DNA from: Clostridia bacterium
GTDB taxonomy: Bacteria; Bacillota; Clostridia; Lachnospirales; Lachnospiraceae
Assembly (NCBI GenBank): GCA_026000755.1
Contig: BNZC01000043.1
Span: 1-6,665 of the forward strand
Direction of reading: 5' to 3'
DNA length: 6,665 nt
A program made the position numbers and the translations under genes. The notes under the pieces were generated by a model. It saw only the letters and a list, made by a program, of their open reading frames with translations, had not been told where the DNA came from and did no database searches. Shown here one piece after another: positions 5,608 through 6,665 of the stretch (positions are counted from its first letter, which is position 1; the number at the start of each line of letters is the position of its first letter).

Positions 5608-6665
5608 TTTCTTGATTCAATAAAGGCTTTCCAAATTTTTCCAAGGCGGAATAGGGGGTATTATCCGCTCCCATTGCAAAGTAAGCTGCTTGCTTGTTTT
5701 CTGACTCCGGATATGGCACTTGCTTTTCCTCTACAACCGCTTCCTTGCTTTCCGGTTCCGGAGATAGTGTTTCCTCATCTACTGCTACTTCCTCTACCGA
5801 TACTTCTTCCTCTTGATCCGGTGATGATTCACTTTCCTGCATGTAGTAGTCCCAATCATCATCTTCCCGGGCTGCCGCTTCCATCGCCCGTGCCTTCTCA
5901 AGAATCTCCTCCGACGAAGGCATTCCATCTGTCTTTGAAACAGAGGCTTCCAAACGAGGTAAAATGTCATTCAAACGTGCAATCAATCGCCCCGTTTCAT
6001 GAAGAGCCCTTGCCTTTACATTTGCCAAAGTTTTCTTTTCCGCCTCTTTTTCTGCTTGTTTCGCTTGTTTCGCAAGCTGTGCCGCCTTTTGCGCTTTTTC
6101 GTACTCTTTTAGGACTTCATCTATGCTCATCTGTCCTGTAATCTGCGTTTCTGTCTTCGGTGCCTCCGGTAAATCCAAGTAAGTCTGCCCATCCACTTCC
6201 TCTAACACCGATTCGAACAATTCCGCCTGATTGGGATTTTCGGATCTTGGTACGCTTTGATGTGTTATTTCATGAAAATCAATGTCCAAAGAAACTTCCT
6301 CTACGCCCACCTCTCCACTCTCTTCCTCCGGTGCAAGAAAAGACTCAGTTTTCGAAAGACCGGGAACCTCCTCTATCAGCTTCTTAATACTATCCATAAG
6401 ACCTGCTACTGCTGCCGGTTCCGTAGCTCTCATAATCTGTTCCATGCCTTTTGCCAGTTCCTCTTGCAGGTTCGTTGTATTGACCAACGACTCCTCAATC
6501 TGAATCCGAGGCAAAAATTCTTTCTCTTTTTCTGTTTCACCTAATTCTTGTGGTTTCTCTTTTATCTCCCCCCCTGTAGGCGGTGAATTTTTGAGTCTTT
6601 CTTTTTCTTTGGCAGCCGCATCTTTTCTTTTTAGAAATTGAAGATACTTTTCCTCTTGGATGGGA
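5543..6665 (-). CDS. Acidic coiled-coil protein, N-terminal half of the frameshifted ATPase gene (5' partial)
   Basis: The frame is open from the window edge (first full codon at 6664) to the TAA at 5545-5543, about 373 codons. The TTG at 6514 has no ribosome binding site, and 50 further in-frame codons (beginning PIQEEKYLQFLKRKD) lie upstream of it, so the start is outside the window. No membrane or signal segment is visible. Content is Glu/Lys-rich: a charged lead, a helix around EELAKGMEQIM, and a strong Ala/Lys/Glu coiled coil (EYEKAQKAAQLAKQAKQAE, roughly 6110-6040). A segment ALHETGRLIARLNDILPRLEA follows, then a Glu/Ser/Pro acidic linker and the motif TPYSALEKFGKPLLN. After VLRVPPP the frame runs into HGRGGR and stops, right after the C10 tract, while the ATPase domain continues in the next frame. 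The simplest reading is one protein of over 630 residues: an acidic, partly disordered arm plus an ATPase. Function is unknown; position before glgB may hint at glycogen or cell-surface regulation, but that is weak. Confidence 0.82.
   Translation of the reverse strand, partial: PIQEEKYLQFLKRKDAAAKEKERLKNSPPTGGEIKEKPQELGETEKEKEFLPRIQIEESLVNTTNLQEELAKGMEQIMRATEPAAVAGLMDSIKKLIEEVPGLSKTESFLAPEEESGEVGVEEVSLDIDFHEITHQSVPRSENPNQAELFESVLEEVDGQTYLDLPEAPKTETQITGQMSIDEVLKEYEKAQKAAQLAKQAKQAEKEAEKKTLANVKARALHETGRLIARLNDILPRLEASVSKTDGMPSSEEILEKARAMEAAAREDDDWDYYMQESESSPDQEEEVSVEEVAVDEETLSPEPESKEAVVEEKQVPYPESENKQAAYFAMGADNTPYSALEKFGKPLLNQESESAFVKDVLRVPPPHGRGGR
5563..5572 (-). repeat. C10 homopolymer at the frame junction
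   Basis: Ten C residues on the coding strand (G on the plus strand) lie between the codon GTA and the ATG at 5562. With nine, GTA-(CCC)3-ATG keeps the acidic half and the ATPase half in one frame; with ten, the frame closes after six more codons. Runs of this length are prone to slippage in replication and transcription, and also to sequencing or assembly error. I cannot tell which applies here. Confidence 0.9.

Noticed and set aside
5674..6141. Plus-strand Pro/Leu/Ser-rich frame of 155 codons
   Set aside because: It is the mirror of the Glu/Lys-rich coding strand, which yields Leu/Phe/Pro-rich antisense translations; no start signal.
6512..6514. TTG at 6514 as the start of the acidic coiled-coil protein
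   Set aside because: No ribosome binding site precedes it and the same frame stays open for 50 more codons to the window edge with the same Lys/Glu-rich character.

Overview
The window looks like the chromosome of a low-to-moderate-GC, Gram-positive anaerobe, most likely a clostridial Lachnospiraceae-type bacterium. The evidence is strong AGGAGG-type ribosome binding sites, a Firmicutes-style glgB, a response regulator/kinase/ABC transporter cassette, and a coat-like protein with a sigma-K-like promoter. The assignment is inference from protein style, not from a search. Every gene I can support is on the minus strand, so transcription runs from position 6665 towards 1.

Region 1 (6665 to about 2829) is a probable operon. 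It begins with a long gene whose start lies outside the window. This gene encodes an acidic, Glu-rich, coiled-coil N-terminal half and a P-loop ATPase C-terminal half. A run of ten C residues on the coding strand puts the halves in different frames; nine would join them into one protein. glgB (glycogen branching enzyme) follows 22 bases later with all its catalytic motifs intact. A second, diverged copy of the last part of glgB sits directly downstream of its stop.

Region 2 (2695 to 2059) is a single-gene unit. A sigma-K-like promoter precedes a 179-residue Tyr/Pro/Arg-rich protein that resembles sporulation or coat proteins in composition, and a clear rho-independent terminator follows it.

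Region 3 (1981 to 1) is a two-component/ABC-transporter module of the type Firmicutes use to sense and resist antimicrobial peptides. It comprises an OmpR-family regulator, a histidine kinase, and the first codons of an ABC transporter ATPase that runs off the window. The kinase as readable has no membrane segment. The spacer between regulator and kinase is filled with degenerate copies of the regulator-stop/kinase-start junction, which suggests the kinase 5' end has been damaged or rearranged. The transporter has its own promoter behind three 11-bp direct repeats (probable regulator sites overlapping the kinase stop codon) and a leader of about 200 nt with a perfect 12-bp hairpin and a terminator-like structure.

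The points most worth checking are the C10 frameshift tract in the ATPase gene, the eroded kinase 5' end with its repeats, the duplicated glgB tail, and the structured leader of the transporter. No RNA genes, CRISPR arrays, insertion sequences or phage genes were seen.
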